Source of the DNA: SZUA-430 sp036840015
GTDB taxonomy: Bacteria; Pseudomonadota; Alphaproteobacteria; Micropepsales; Micropepsaceae
Direction: 5' to 3'
Length of the DNA: 32,972 bases
Assembly (NCBI GenBank): GCA_036840015.1
Contig: DAISVV010000005.1
Location: 1-32,972, forward strand
In this document: positions 1 to 6,517 of the stretch, piece after piece
How the letters are laid out: every line of letters begins with the position of its first letter
How positions within the stretch are numbered: the stretch's first letter is position 1
Notes under the pieces: generated by a model
What the model was told of the DNA's origin: nothing
Seen by the model: the letters and a program-made list of their open reading frames with translations, nothing else
Database searches by the model: none
Position numbers and translations under genes: made by a program

Positions 1-148
1 TGTGCATCTGGTAGAGTTCGAACTTGAGAGGGTCGCTGCCTGACAGGTCGCTCATTACCTTTCCAACGACAATCAACGTGATGATCGCCAGCGCCATGAG
101 CCAGTGGAGGACCATGGCGATGGTGTTGTAGCGCGCCGTGTCAGTCAT
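1..148 (-). CDS. Cytochrome b561 family protein (N-terminal part only)
   Basis: The first 49 codons are present and the rest lies beyond the left edge. The translation begins MTDTARYNTIAMVLHW and continues into a hydrophobic stretch (LMALAIITLIVVGK), which matches the first transmembrane helix of diheme b561 proteins. The His of the LHW motif (about residue 15) is the expected haem ligand. These inner-membrane proteins pass electrons between the quinone pool and periplasmic partners. The start lies 5 bases after the stop of the yceI-like gene, so the two are probably one transcript. That pairing is common in proteobacteria and suggests a role in quinone or isoprenoid handling. Family assignment is fairly secure; exact function is not. 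Confidence 0.8.
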   Translation of the reverse strand, partial: MTDTARYNTIAMVLHWLMALAIITLIVVGKVMSDLSGSDPLKFELYQMH

Positions 149-153
149 GAGGG

Positions 154-756
154 CTATTTCTCCGCAATGAACTCGAGTTCGAGCGTGAGCTTCACGGTGT
201 CGCTCACGAAGGGTCGCCACGAGACTTCCGGAAAGGCAAAGTCATTGAGCGCGATCGTCGTGGTGCCCGAAAAGCCGATCGCATAAGCGTTGGCAAAGGG
301 GTGCATGAGCCCGCCGTTGAAGGTGACTGCCAATTCGACGTGCTTGGAGACGCCGCGCAATTCGAGCGTGCCGGCAACAATGCCTGTGCGTTCGCCGGTC
401 ACGCGGACACTGTTTGTCGTGAAGCGCGCAACCGGATGGCGGGCGGTCTCGAAGAACTGGGTCCTCAGCTTCTCGTCGAGTTCCTTCGACAGCGTGTCGA
501 TCGAACTCACGTCGAGTTCGATGCGCGCAGAGCTCTTTTCGTGCTGGCCACCGTTGAAGGTCAACGTGCCCGTAACCTTGCTGAAGCGGCCGCAATAGTC
601 GCTGAGGCCCATATGGCGGATGCAGAACTGAACCAGTGTGTGGCGCGGGTCCAGACTGTACGTCCCCCTGGGTGCCGATTTCGGGTTCTGCGAGGTGTCA
701 GCCTGTGCGGCGGCCCAAGGTGACGCAGCGATCGCGAGTATCAGAAGCCAGCGCAT
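154..756 (-). CDS. YceI-family periplasmic lipid-binding protein
   Basis: A protein of 200 residues. I start it at the ATG at 756, which has an AGGAG about 7 bases upstream and gives a clean signal peptide (MRWLLILAIAASPWAAAQA); a longer frame upstream has no such support. The mature part follows the YceI lipocalin-like beta-barrel pattern: YSLDPRHTLVQFCIRHMG near the N-terminus, a central VTGTLTFNGG strand, FETARHPVARFTT, and a C-terminal LTLELEFIAEK strand. YceI barrels bind long isoprenoid or amphiphilic chains in the periplasm. It is followed after 5 bases by cytochrome b561, its usual partner. The gene is divergent from the acyl-CoA dehydrogenase gene at 830. Confidence 0.88.
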   Translation of the reverse strand: MRWLLILAIAASPWAAAQADTSQNPKSAPRGTYSLDPRHTLVQFCIRHMGLSDYCGRFSKVTGTLTFNGGQHEKSSARIELDVSSIDTLSKELDEKLRTQFFETARHPVARFTTNSVRVTGERTGIVAGTLELRGVSKHVELAVTFNGGLMHPFANAYAIGFSGTTTIALNDFAFPEVSWRPFVSDTVKLTLELEFIAEK

Positions 757-829
757 GCAAAACTCCTTGATTGACTTGCCCGGCCTGTCGCAGTGTGCGG
801 TCGCATCGCGCAAGCCCCGGGTCCCATAA
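757..829. promoter_or_regulatory. Divergent intergenic region, yceI-like / acyl-CoA dehydrogenase
   Basis: These 73 bases separate two divergent starts and must hold both promoters. A TTGACT at 771-776 on the + strand is a possible -35 element, but I find no convincing -10 at a normal distance. No Shine-Dalgarno sequence precedes the + strand ATG at 830, so that gene may be weakly initiated or nearly leaderless. Confidence 0.3.
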
Positions 830-2632
830 ATGACATATGCAGCCCCCGTTCGACAAATCCGATTTGCCCTTGCTTCGATTGCCGGCATCGGCTCGCTCCA
901 AGGCAATGCTGCCTATGGGGACTTTGGCGAGGATGTCGTGTCGGCCATCCTCGAGGAGGCGGGCCGGTTTGCCAGCGAGGTGATCGGGCCGCTCAATCGC
1001 AATGGTGACGTCGAGGGTGCCCGGCTGGAGAATGGGCGTGTCGTGCTGCCCTCGGGATTTGCGGACGCCTATGGTCAATTCGTTGCCAGCGGCTGGGGCA
1101 GCGTCACCGGGCCTGTGGCGCATGGCGGGCAGGGGTTGCCGCACGCGCTGGGCCTGGCGGTCCAGGAGATGTGGAACGGGGCCAGCATGGCGTTCGGCCT
1201 GTGCCCCCTATTGAGCCAGGGCGCGATCGATGCGCTGGTGGCCCATGGCTCGGATGCGCAGCGGCGGCTTTATCTGCCCAAGCTCGTGAGCGGCGAGTGG
1301 TCGGGCACGATGAACCTGACCGAGCCGCAGGCCGGATCGGATGTGGGGGCCCTGAAGGCCCGGGCCGTCCGGCAGGCCGACGGCACCTACCGCATCACTG
1401 GCACAAAGATCTATATCACCTGGGGCGAGCACGACGCGGCGGCGAACATCGTGCACCTGGTGCTTGCGCGCCTGCCGGATGCGCCGCCGGGTACGCGTGG
1501 CATCTCGCTCTTCCTTGTGCCGAAGTACCTGCCCGACGAGCAGGGGCGGCCCGGTGTACGCAATGATCTTCGTTGCGTGGGCCTTGAGCGCAAGCTGGGG
1601 ATCCATGGGTCGCCGACCTGCGTGATGGCGTTTGGCGACGGCGGCGGCGCGACCGGCTTCCTGATTGGCGCCGAGAACAAGGGCATGTCGGCCATGTTCA
1701 CGATGATGAACTCGGCCCGCCTTGCGATCGGAATGCAGGGTGTCGGGGTTGCGGAACGCAGCTTCCAGCAGTCGCTGGCCCATGCACGCGAGCGTCGGCA
1801 GGGCAAGCCCTTCGGGCTGCAGCACGAGGCGCGCGACATGGTGCCCATCATCTTCCATGCTGATGTGAGGCGCATGCTCCTGACGCAGAAGGCAATGATC
1901 GAGGCGGCGCGTGCGATCTGCCTTGCGAATGCCGTTGCCATCGACCTGGCCCGGCACGGTGAGAGCGCCGAGATACGTGCGGCGGCCAAGGCCCGCGAGG
2001 AGTTGCTCATCCCGATCTCGAAGGCCTGGAGCACGGACATGGCGGTGGAGGTCACATCGCTGGGCGTTCAGATCCATGGCGGCATGGGCTTTGTCGAGGA
2101 TACGGGCGTGGCGCAGCATTTCCGCGATGCGCGCAGCACGCCGATCTATGAAGGAACGAACGGCATCCAGTCGATCGACCTGATCGGGCGCAAGCTGTCG
2201 CTCGATGGCGGCGGTGCGGTGCGTGCTTTCCTCGAGGATGTGGCGGCGACGGCGGCGCAATGTGCCGCGGGTGACCCGGTGCTTGCCTCCATCGGTTCCG
2301 AGCTTGCGAAGGTGCACGGGGCCTGTGCCGAGGCGACGGCCTGGCTGCAGGCGACGATGCGCTCGTCTCCCTACGAGGCGCTGCCCGGCTCGCAGCCCTA
2401 TCTGCAGATGATGGGCCTCCTGGCCGGCGGCTTCTATCTGGCTCGCGGTGCCATCGAGGCGCGGCGCCTGATGGGTCACGCGGGGCAGGATGCGGCGTTC
2501 CTGTCCACGCGCATATGCGTTGCACAGTTCTTCGCCGAGCAATTGCTGCCGCGGGCGGTGGGGCTGCTTGGGCCCGTCACGCGTGGCGGCGGTGGTCCGT
2601 TCCAGCTTGGTGCCGCCGAGATCGGCCTCTAG
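830..2632 (+). CDS. Acyl-CoA dehydrogenase, DmdC-like, with extended C-terminus
   Basis: A 600-residue FAD flavoprotein, longer than the roughly 380 residues of classical acyl-CoA dehydrogenases. It starts MTYAAPVRQIRF, typical of the DmdC / long acyl-CoA dehydrogenase group with its own N-terminal extension. Next come the flavin and substrate motifs (MNLTEPQAGSDVG; GTKIYITWGEHD; a mid-domain with RNDLRCVGLERKLGIHGSP). The base-containing segment IYEGTNGIQSIDLIGRKL puts the catalytic Glu at about 441. A C-terminal helical extension follows. The reaction is alpha,beta-dehydrogenation of an acyl-CoA. DmdC itself acts on methylthiopropionyl-CoA, but many relatives have unknown substrates, so I do not assign the symbol. 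An SDR gene follows 59 bases later and may act on the same pathway. Confidence 0.88.
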   Translation: MTYAAPVRQIRFALASIAGIGSLQGNAAYGDFGEDVVSAILEEAGRFASEVIGPLNRNGDVEGARLENGRVVLPSGFADAYGQFVASGWGSVTGPVAHGGQGLPHALGLAVQEMWNGASMAFGLCPLLSQGAIDALVAHGSDAQRRLYLPKLVSGEWSGTMNLTEPQAGSDVGALKARAVRQADGTYRITGTKIYITWGEHDAAANIVHLVLARLPDAPPGTRGISLFLVPKYLPDEQGRPGVRNDLRCVGLERKLGIHGSPTCVMAFGDGGGATGFLIGAENKGMSAMFTMMNSARLAIGMQGVGVAERSFQQSLAHARERRQGKPFGLQHEARDMVPIIFHADVRRMLLTQKAMIEAARAICLANAVAIDLARHGESAEIRAAAKAREELLIPISKAWSTDMAVEVTSLGVQIHGGMGFVEDTGVAQHFRDARSTPIYEGTNGIQSIDLIGRKLSLDGGGAVRAFLEDVAATAAQCAAGDPVLASIGSELAKVHGACAEATAWLQATMRSSPYEALPGSQPYLQMMGLLAGGFYLARGAIEARRLMGHAGQDAAFLSTRICVAQFFAEQLLPRAVGLLGPVTRGGGGPFQLGAAEIGL

Positions 2633-2691
2633 TGCCTGGGCGCGGCCAGGCTGCCCACGGGGTTTGATTCAATCAACGGATGGAGGTGAGC

Positions 2692-3462
2692 ATGTCACTG
2701 ACGGGAAGGATTGCGCTGGTCACGGGCGCAAGCCGTGGGATCGGACGAGCCATTGCGCTTGGCCTTGCTGCTGATGGGGCGGACATCGCGGTCAACTATC
2801 GGCGCGAGCAGGAGGAGGCCGAGCGTACGGTGGCGGATATCCGGGCGCTGGGGCGGCGGGCCATGGCCGTGCAGGCGTCGGTTGATGACGTCGAGGCCTG
2901 CGGGCGCATGGTCGAGGCTGTCGGATCGACGCTGGGGCCCGTGTCGATCCTTGTGAACAATGCCGGAATTGCGAGCCGCGGCATGACGGTTGCCGATACG
3001 GACCCTGCGGAGATGCAGCGGGTGATCGGCGTTCATGCGCTGGCGCCGTTCTACATGTCGAAGCTGGTGCTTCCACAGATGCGACGGCAGAAGCGGGGCG
3101 ACATCATCATGATCTCGAGCGTGGCGACGCTGGCGTTTGCGGCGCGTGGCGCACCCTACAACATGGGAAAAGCTGCGCTTGAGGCGCTTGCATTCACGCT
3201 GGCCAAGGAAGAGCGGCCCCACAATATCCGCGTCAACGTCGTGGCGCCGCCGCTCACCGATACCGACATGGGGCAGCGCCTCGCCAAGTCGCGCGGCGTG
3301 CAGCAGATCCACGATCTCGATGCGAATTCACCCTTCGGCCATGTGTGTGCACCCGAAGACATCGCCAATGTCGTGCGGTACCTGGTGTCGGATCGCAACT
3401 CGTATGTGTCGGGAGAGAAGATCTCGGTCCACGGTGCTGCGGACCGGGCGGGATTTGCTTGA
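2692..3462 (+). CDS. SDR-family NAD(P)-dependent oxidoreductase (FabG-like)
   Basis: A classical short-chain dehydrogenase of 256 residues. Two in-frame ATGs exist, at 2680 and 2692. GGAGGTG at 2682-2688 is well placed only for the second, which I use. Visible motifs are TGASRGIGRA (nucleotide-binding loop), NNAG (central strand), and the catalytic Ser in ISSVA followed by YNMGK, giving the Ser-Tyr-Lys set. The C-terminus (YVSGEKISVHGA) matches FabG-type enzymes. It likely reduces a 3-oxoacyl or oxidises a 3-hydroxyacyl substrate in the cytoplasm. Its position just downstream of an acyl-CoA dehydrogenase gene suggests a shared beta-oxidation-type route. Substrate unknown. Confidence 0.87.
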   Translation: MSLTGRIALVTGASRGIGRAIALGLAADGADIAVNYRREQEEAERTVADIRALGRRAMAVQASVDDVEACGRMVEAVGSTLGPVSILVNNAGIASRGMTVADTDPAEMQRVIGVHALAPFYMSKLVLPQMRRQKRGDIIMISSVATLAFAARGAPYNMGKAALEALAFTLAKEERPHNIRVNVVAPPLTDTDMGQRLAKSRGVQQIHDLDANSPFGHVCAPEDIANVVRYLVSDRNSYVSGEKISVHGAADRAGFA

Positions 3463-3557
3463 GGTGCGCGGGCGATTCGCCCTGATTCGTGCATTCTGAC
3501 CCGCGACGTGTCGCCAGCGGCGCGGGCAACGGTAATTGATCTGTACACTGACGATTG

Positions 3558-3588
3558 CACGGAATCCTTTGTTTTCAACGATTCCGTG
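3558..3588. repeat. Perfect 9-bp inverted repeat (hairpin)
   Basis: CACGGAATC at 3558-3566 and its exact complement GATTCCGTG at 3580-3588 flank a 13-base, T-rich loop. It lies 96 bases after the SDR stop and about 125 bases before the histone-like gene. As RNA it would be a stable stem without a following U-tract, so it could protect the 3' end of the SDR message or act as a weak terminator. Confidence 0.4.
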
Positions 3589-3629
3589 ATGGCGTGTCTT
3601 TCGTGCATCACCCGTCACGATGCGAGATG

Positions 3630-3646
3630 TTGCGCTGCATGCGCAA
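3630..3646. promoter_or_regulatory. Candidate operator dyad upstream of histone-like gene
   Basis: TTGCGC-N5-GCGCAA, 17 bases with perfect 6-base arms and a near-symmetrical centre (TGCAT). It overlaps a weak possible -35 (TTGCGC at 3630) that has CAATAT 17 bases further on, ahead of the lysine-rich small gene at 3714. The arms resemble the TTGTGC/GCACAA dyads at 16880-16952, although the spacer differs. Confidence 0.35.
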
Positions 3647-3713
3647 ACGCACCAATATGTAGCGGTCTGAGGGCGCGCGGTGCGCCTTCACCCGTAACGA
3701 AGGAGTTACTCAC

Positions 3714-3821
3714 ATGCCAATGGTAGCGAAGAAGAAGGCGAAGAAGCCGGCAGCGAAGACCGCGACGAAGGCTGCTGCGAAGCCGAAGGCCGCCGTCAAG
3801 AAGGCCGCGAAGAAGAAGTAA
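3714..3821 (+). CDS. Small histone-H1-like Lys/Ala-rich basic protein
   Basis: A 35-residue frame beginning MPMVAKKKAKKPAAKTATK and ending VKKAAKKK. It consists almost only of Lys, Ala, Pro, Thr and Val, with AKKP / AKPK repeats like the C-terminal tails of histone H1 and of bacterial H1-like proteins. An AAGGAG at 3700-3705, 8 bases before the ATG, is among the best ribosome binding sites in the window and strongly supports translation. It should bind nucleic acid or another polyanion without a fold. Known bacterial proteins with such tails include nucleoid proteins (HctA/Hc1 type) and the DNA-binding tails of PHA-granule proteins (PhaM, PhaF). It stands alone, with large non-coding flanks. 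The exact role is inference. Confidence 0.75.
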   Translation: MPMVAKKKAKKPAAKTATKAAAKPKAAVKKAAKKK

Positions 3822-4253
3822 TTCCCATGTGCGGTCCCTTGCGGGCTGCATGATGGAGGCGGAACCGGGACCCCTTGCGGGTCTCAAGGGGCGCCCTCCA
3901 GGGTTCAACCGGGCGTGCAACTCCCTCTGGAGCGGGTTGCGCGCCCGGTTTGCGTTTGGGCAGGTGCCTGCCCTGCAATGGGACAGTTCCGCCCTGCCGT
4001 ATCGTCCAAAAAAAATCTCCAGCTTGCGCCCTGTTAACGCGTCCCCGAATCTGTCGTTAAGGCCGGAAATCCTTGAATCCAGCGGATTTCAGCGCCTTTT
4101 GCGTGGTCGCATTAACCCGCTCCATGATGTCCCCACTTAAGGAATATAAGCCTCTAACTTTAACGTTGCATTCAGCCTAACCCCTCATGCTTGCGTGGCT
4201 GATCGAGCGGAATGCGAGACAATTCCGCCGGAGAATGTGGGGAGTGAAACGAC
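3822..4253. other. Gene-free 432-base stretch rich in hairpins
   Basis: I see no credible gene on either strand. The first half is strongly structured. CCCCTTG/CAAGGGG pairs at 3871-3891, a 15-bp stem lies at 3907-3950 (listed separately), and GGGCAGG/CCTGCCC occurs at 3958-3973. The second half is AT-richer and holds GAAATCC/GGATTTC (4066-4090) and GCGGAAT/ATTCCGC (4207-4228), the last just upstream of the Sel1 gene's ribosome binding site. It may be the 3' region of the histone-like message, a structured small RNA, or both. Confidence 0.35.
3907..3950 (+). terminator. Strong 15-bp stem-loop downstream of histone-like gene
   Basis: The arms 3907-3921 and 3936-3950 pair over 15 positions (AACCGGGCG with CGCCCGGTT, then TGCAAC with GTTGCG including one G-U pair) around a 14-base loop. 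Only a short TGCGTTT follows, so it is not a classical U-tract terminator. It is the most stable structure in this intergenic region and begins 85 bases after the stop codon. It could serve as a terminator or as the core of a small RNA. Confidence 0.4.
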
Positions 4254-4529
4254 GTGGCTTTGCTGGATATCAACACGGTGGAAGACTTCGAGGGTGAGGC
4301 CAAGGCCGGCAAGCCGCAGGCCCTGTACCAGCTGGGGCTCTGCTACTCGACGGGGCAGGGCGTGGAACTGGACCTCGTCCATGCGCACAAGTATTTCAAC
4401 CTTGCCGCCATGAAAGGCGTCTCGGAGGCGCGGCTGTGGCGCGCCGAGCTTGCGCAGCAGATGTCGTCGAACGACATCGCCGAGGCGCAGCGCCTGGCGC
4501 GGCTCTGGCTGCAGGAAACGGCGCACTAG
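4254..4529 (+). CDS. Short Sel1-like repeat protein
   Basis: A 91-residue protein starting at a GTG with GGAG about 10 bases upstream. Residues about 20-60 form a Sel1/TPR-like helical hairpin: PQALYQLGLCYSTGQGVELD followed by AHKYFNLAAMKG, matching the Sel1 pattern (A..LG.MY..G.GV..D...A..W...AA..G). A further amphipathic helix pair (EARLWRAELAQQMSSNDIAEAQRLARLW) completes it. There is no signal peptide, so it is probably a cytoplasmic protein-interaction adaptor. It has its own terminator at 4555 and appears monocistronic. The partner is unknown. Confidence 0.8.
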   Translation: MALLDINTVEDFEGEAKAGKPQALYQLGLCYSTGQGVELDLVHAHKYFNLAAMKGVSEARLWRAELAQQMSSNDIAEAQRLARLWLQETAH

Positions 4530-4554
4530 ACCTTACGGCACTCGAGGCCATTGG

Positions 4555-4587
4555 CGGAGCCCGGGATACCCCGGCTCCGTTTTTTTT
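4555..4587 (+). terminator. Rho-independent terminator of the Sel1-like gene
   Basis: CGGAGCC (4555-4561) pairs with GGCTCCG (4573-4579), extended inside by GGG/CCC after one mismatch. It is followed immediately by eight T residues (4580-4587). It lies 26 bases after the Sel1 stop codon. The T-run also overlaps the TTGACA proposed as the -35 of the next gene. Confidence 0.85.
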
Positions 4588-4617
4588 GACAACCGCGGGG
4601 GCGGGATCGGCTATATT
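4586..4617 (+). promoter_or_regulatory. Candidate promoter giving a near-leaderless mRNA
   Basis: A perfect TTGACA at 4586-4591 and a good TATATT at 4612-4617 precede the enoyl-CoA hydratase-like gene. The 20-base spacer is longer than optimal. Transcription from this -10 would begin near 4624, about 4 bases before the ATG at 4628. No Shine-Dalgarno sequence is present, which agrees with leaderless translation. Confidence 0.4.
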
Positions 4618-4627
4618 GCCTCCCACG

Positions 4628-5434
4628 ATGAGCGATGCTTCCTCCAGACGCGGGCGCGACACGGTCCTGACGGTCGAAAAGCAGGCCGGGATCGCGACGC
4701 TTTCCTTCAACAGGCCCGAGGCCTCCAATTCCATCAATAGTGACCTGCGTCGCGTGCTCGCAGGGGCACTCGACGAGCTTGCGGGGGACAGGGGCTTGCG
4801 CGTCGTTGTGCTGACGAGCGCCGGCGACGAGCCGTTTTCGGTCGGCATGGATGTCGCCGAGCTTGCCACGATGATGCCGGCAGACATCGAACAGGTCGGC
4901 CTGCAGCTGCGGGGGATCCACGAGCGGCTGACGGCGCTTCACGTGCCCGTCATTGCGGCCGTGAAGGGGTCCTGTCTCGGGGCCGGGTTCGAGCTTGCGC
5001 TGCATGCCGATATCAGGTTGGCCCGTTCGGATGCAAGGTTCGGCCTGCCGGGCATCAATGTCGGCCTGAGCTCGGGCGGTGGCGCGCTGGGGCGGCTGCA
5101 GCGCGTGAGCGGCATCGGGTCGGCAGCGGCGCTGGCGCTGACGGGGGGCGTGGTTACAGCCGAGCGGGCCTTCATGCTGGGCCTCGTGTCGAACGTGGCG
5201 ACGACGCCCGACTTCTGGCCTGCCGTGCAGCAGCTTGCCTCGCATTTCGTGTCGCTGTCGCCGGTTGCCGTCTCCGAGACGAAGCGGCTGTTGCGCCTTG
5301 CGGCTGAGGGGCGTGTCCAGGATGCGGCCGATGCAAGCCCCAAGGCGCTCGCCCGCTGCTTTGCCGAGGGTGACGCGCAGAGCCGGCTCCAGATCCTCAT
5401 CGGCGGCCGCGACCCCGAGGCCACGCTCCATTGA
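4628..5434 (+). CDS. Enoyl-CoA hydratase/isomerase-family protein lacking one catalytic Glu
   Basis: A 268-residue crotonase-fold protein. The frame is open further upstream, but a terminator and a promoter-like -10 end just before the ATG at 4628, so I start there. Family motifs are LSFNRPEASNSI, the first oxyanion-hole segment FSVGMDVAEL, and GSCLGAGFELALHADIRLA, which keeps the first catalytic Glu (residue 122, equivalent to Glu144 of rat mitochondrial enoyl-CoA hydratase). The second (Glu164 in rat) falls in FGLPGINVG at residue 142, where Gly replaces the usual Glu. Ordinary hydration is therefore doubtful, and an isomerase, hydrolase or other crotonase reaction is possible. The stop overlaps the TTG start of the downstream alpha/beta hydrolase (TTGA). 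Confidence 0.85.
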   Translation: MSDASSRRGRDTVLTVEKQAGIATLSFNRPEASNSINSDLRRVLAGALDELAGDRGLRVVVLTSAGDEPFSVGMDVAELATMMPADIEQVGLQLRGIHERLTALHVPVIAAVKGSCLGAGFELALHADIRLARSDARFGLPGINVGLSSGGGALGRLQRVSGIGSAAALALTGGVVTAERAFMLGLVSNVATTPDFWPAVQQLASHFVSLSPVAVSETKRLLRLAAEGRVQDAADASPKALARCFAEGDAQSRLQILIGGRDPEATLH

Positions 5435-6267
5435 GGGCGAAGCGGGCCGCGGGGGCAGCGCTGTCGCATGTCGCGATGCGCGCGGGCCGCGGAACGCTGG
5501 CCGCCAGCATGGCCGGGCAGGGCCGCCTTGTCATCTTTCTGCATGGTGCCGTCTGTGACCGACGCATGTGGTGGGCACAGCTTGGCGCCCTGGCCGGGCG
5601 CTACCAGGTCGTTGCCTATGACCGGCGTGGGTACGGGGAGTCCTCGCCCGCGGGCCCTTCGCATGCGCATGTGAAGGACCTCGAAGCGATCCTCGATGCG
5701 CTGGATGCCGACAGTGCCATCCTGGTGGCGAGCGGCGAGGGGTGCCGTGTTGCCATCGATCATGCGGGTGCCCATCCCGGTCGGGTCGAGGGGCTTGTGC
5801 TTGTCTCGCCCGTGACAGGGGGATTGCCGCCCGAAACGTCGCCGCACGAGGCCCTGCAGCGGCTTGTCGACGAGATGGAGCTTGCCCGGCGGGCCGGCGA
5901 CATGGCCTGGCTCAACCGGTTGATGACGCGGGCCTTCCTCGACGGGCCTGCCCAGGCAGAGGGGCGGGTCGGCGGAAACACACGTGTCCTCTTTCAGGAC
6001 ATGGTCGCGATGGCGCTGAGGCGTTCGAACGGGCTGCAGGACATGGCAGCCCCTGACCGGTATCGCCGGTTCGCGGGCGTCTCGCAGCCGGCGGCGTTCG
6101 TCTGTGGGGCGTTGGACTTTCCGCATGCCATTGCCCGCGCGCGGGAGATGGCGGCGCTGGGCCGGCGGTCGCACTTCTCTCTGATGAGGGGTGTGGCACA
6201 CATGCCGGGGCTCGAGGCCCCCGGGCGCTTCAATACGCTGCTGAAGCGGCTCATCGGGTCCATGTAG
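5431..6267 (+). CDS. Alpha/beta-hydrolase-fold protein without nucleophile Ser
   Basis: A 278-residue protein whose TTG start overlaps the preceding stop codon (TTGA), implying translational coupling with the crotonase-family gene. In-frame ATGs downstream (near residues 16 and 27) are alternative starts. The fold is recognisable from the oxyanion segment VIFLHGAVCDRRMWW (about 34-48), VAYDRRGYGESS, the acid region GALDFPHA and the histidine segment GVAHMPGLEAP. The nucleophile elbow, normally GxSxG, reads A-S-G-E-G at 100-104, with Gly at the nucleophile position and Ser one place early. It may be non-hydrolytic or use another residue. Substrate unknown; cytoplasmic, with no signal peptide. 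Confidence 0.82.
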   Translation: MRAKRAAGAALSHVAMRAGRGTLAASMAGQGRLVIFLHGAVCDRRMWWAQLGALAGRYQVVAYDRRGYGESSPAGPSHAHVKDLEAILDALDADSAILVASGEGCRVAIDHAGAHPGRVEGLVLVSPVTGGLPPETSPHEALQRLVDEMELARRAGDMAWLNRLMTRAFLDGPAQAEGRVGGNTRVLFQDMVAMALRRSNGLQDMAAPDRYRRFAGVSQPAAFVCGALDFPHAIARAREMAALGRRSHFSLMRGVAHMPGLEAPGRFNTLLKRLIGSM

Positions 6268-6286
6268 GGCGAAGGCCGCCCCGGGG

Positions 6287-6379
6287 TCAGATGTAGGCTG
6301 GCACCGACATCAGGGCGGCGAACGCCCATCCGAAGAAGCTGCACGAAAAGAGAAACGCCGTGAAGCCGAGCTTACTCAT
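6287..6379 (-). CDS. Possible 30-residue hydrophobic small protein
   Basis: An ATG frame of 30 codons on the - strand begins MSKLGFTAFLFSCSF and continues GWAFAALMSVPAYI. It gives one continuous hydrophobic segment after a lone Lys, as in small single-pass membrane proteins. A weak GGTGG-type ribosome site precedes it. It fills part of the 250-base gap between the hydrolase and the transglycosylase. I do not recognise a family, and length alone cannot prove coding. Confidence 0.35.
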   Translation of the reverse strand: MSKLGFTAFLFSCSFFGWAFAALMSVPAYI

Positions 6380-6517
6380 GGAAACCACCACCAGCAGGAA
6401 CTGTTTGTTGTTGGCGAAAAGCTAGTCCACGAGGCTTAAGACTTCTCGAACAGCCATGATGAACGCCGCCACTTTTTGCGAGGCGCACGTGGTGCCATTG
6501 GCAGGCAGGGGGGGCTG
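6380..6517. other. Intergenic remainder, nothing recognised
   Basis: Between the small hydrophobic frame and the transglycosylase stop I see no gene or convincing terminator. A G-run (GGGGGG) sits just before the transglycosylase stop codon. Confidence 0.3.

Noticed and set aside
1208..2542. Long open frame (444 codons) on the - strand
   Set aside because: Antisense shadow of the acyl-CoA dehydrogenase gene caused by high GC; Arg/His-rich, no domain recognisable.
2680..2691. Upstream ATG of the SDR gene as its start
   Set aside because: The GGAGGTG site overlaps it; only the ATG at 2692 has a usable distance.
3508..3726. 72-codon frame with several Cys residues upstream of the histone-like gene
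   Set aside because: No ribosome binding site, overlaps the dyad and the promoter region, and extends into the histone-like gene; Cys content comes from TGC-rich DNA.
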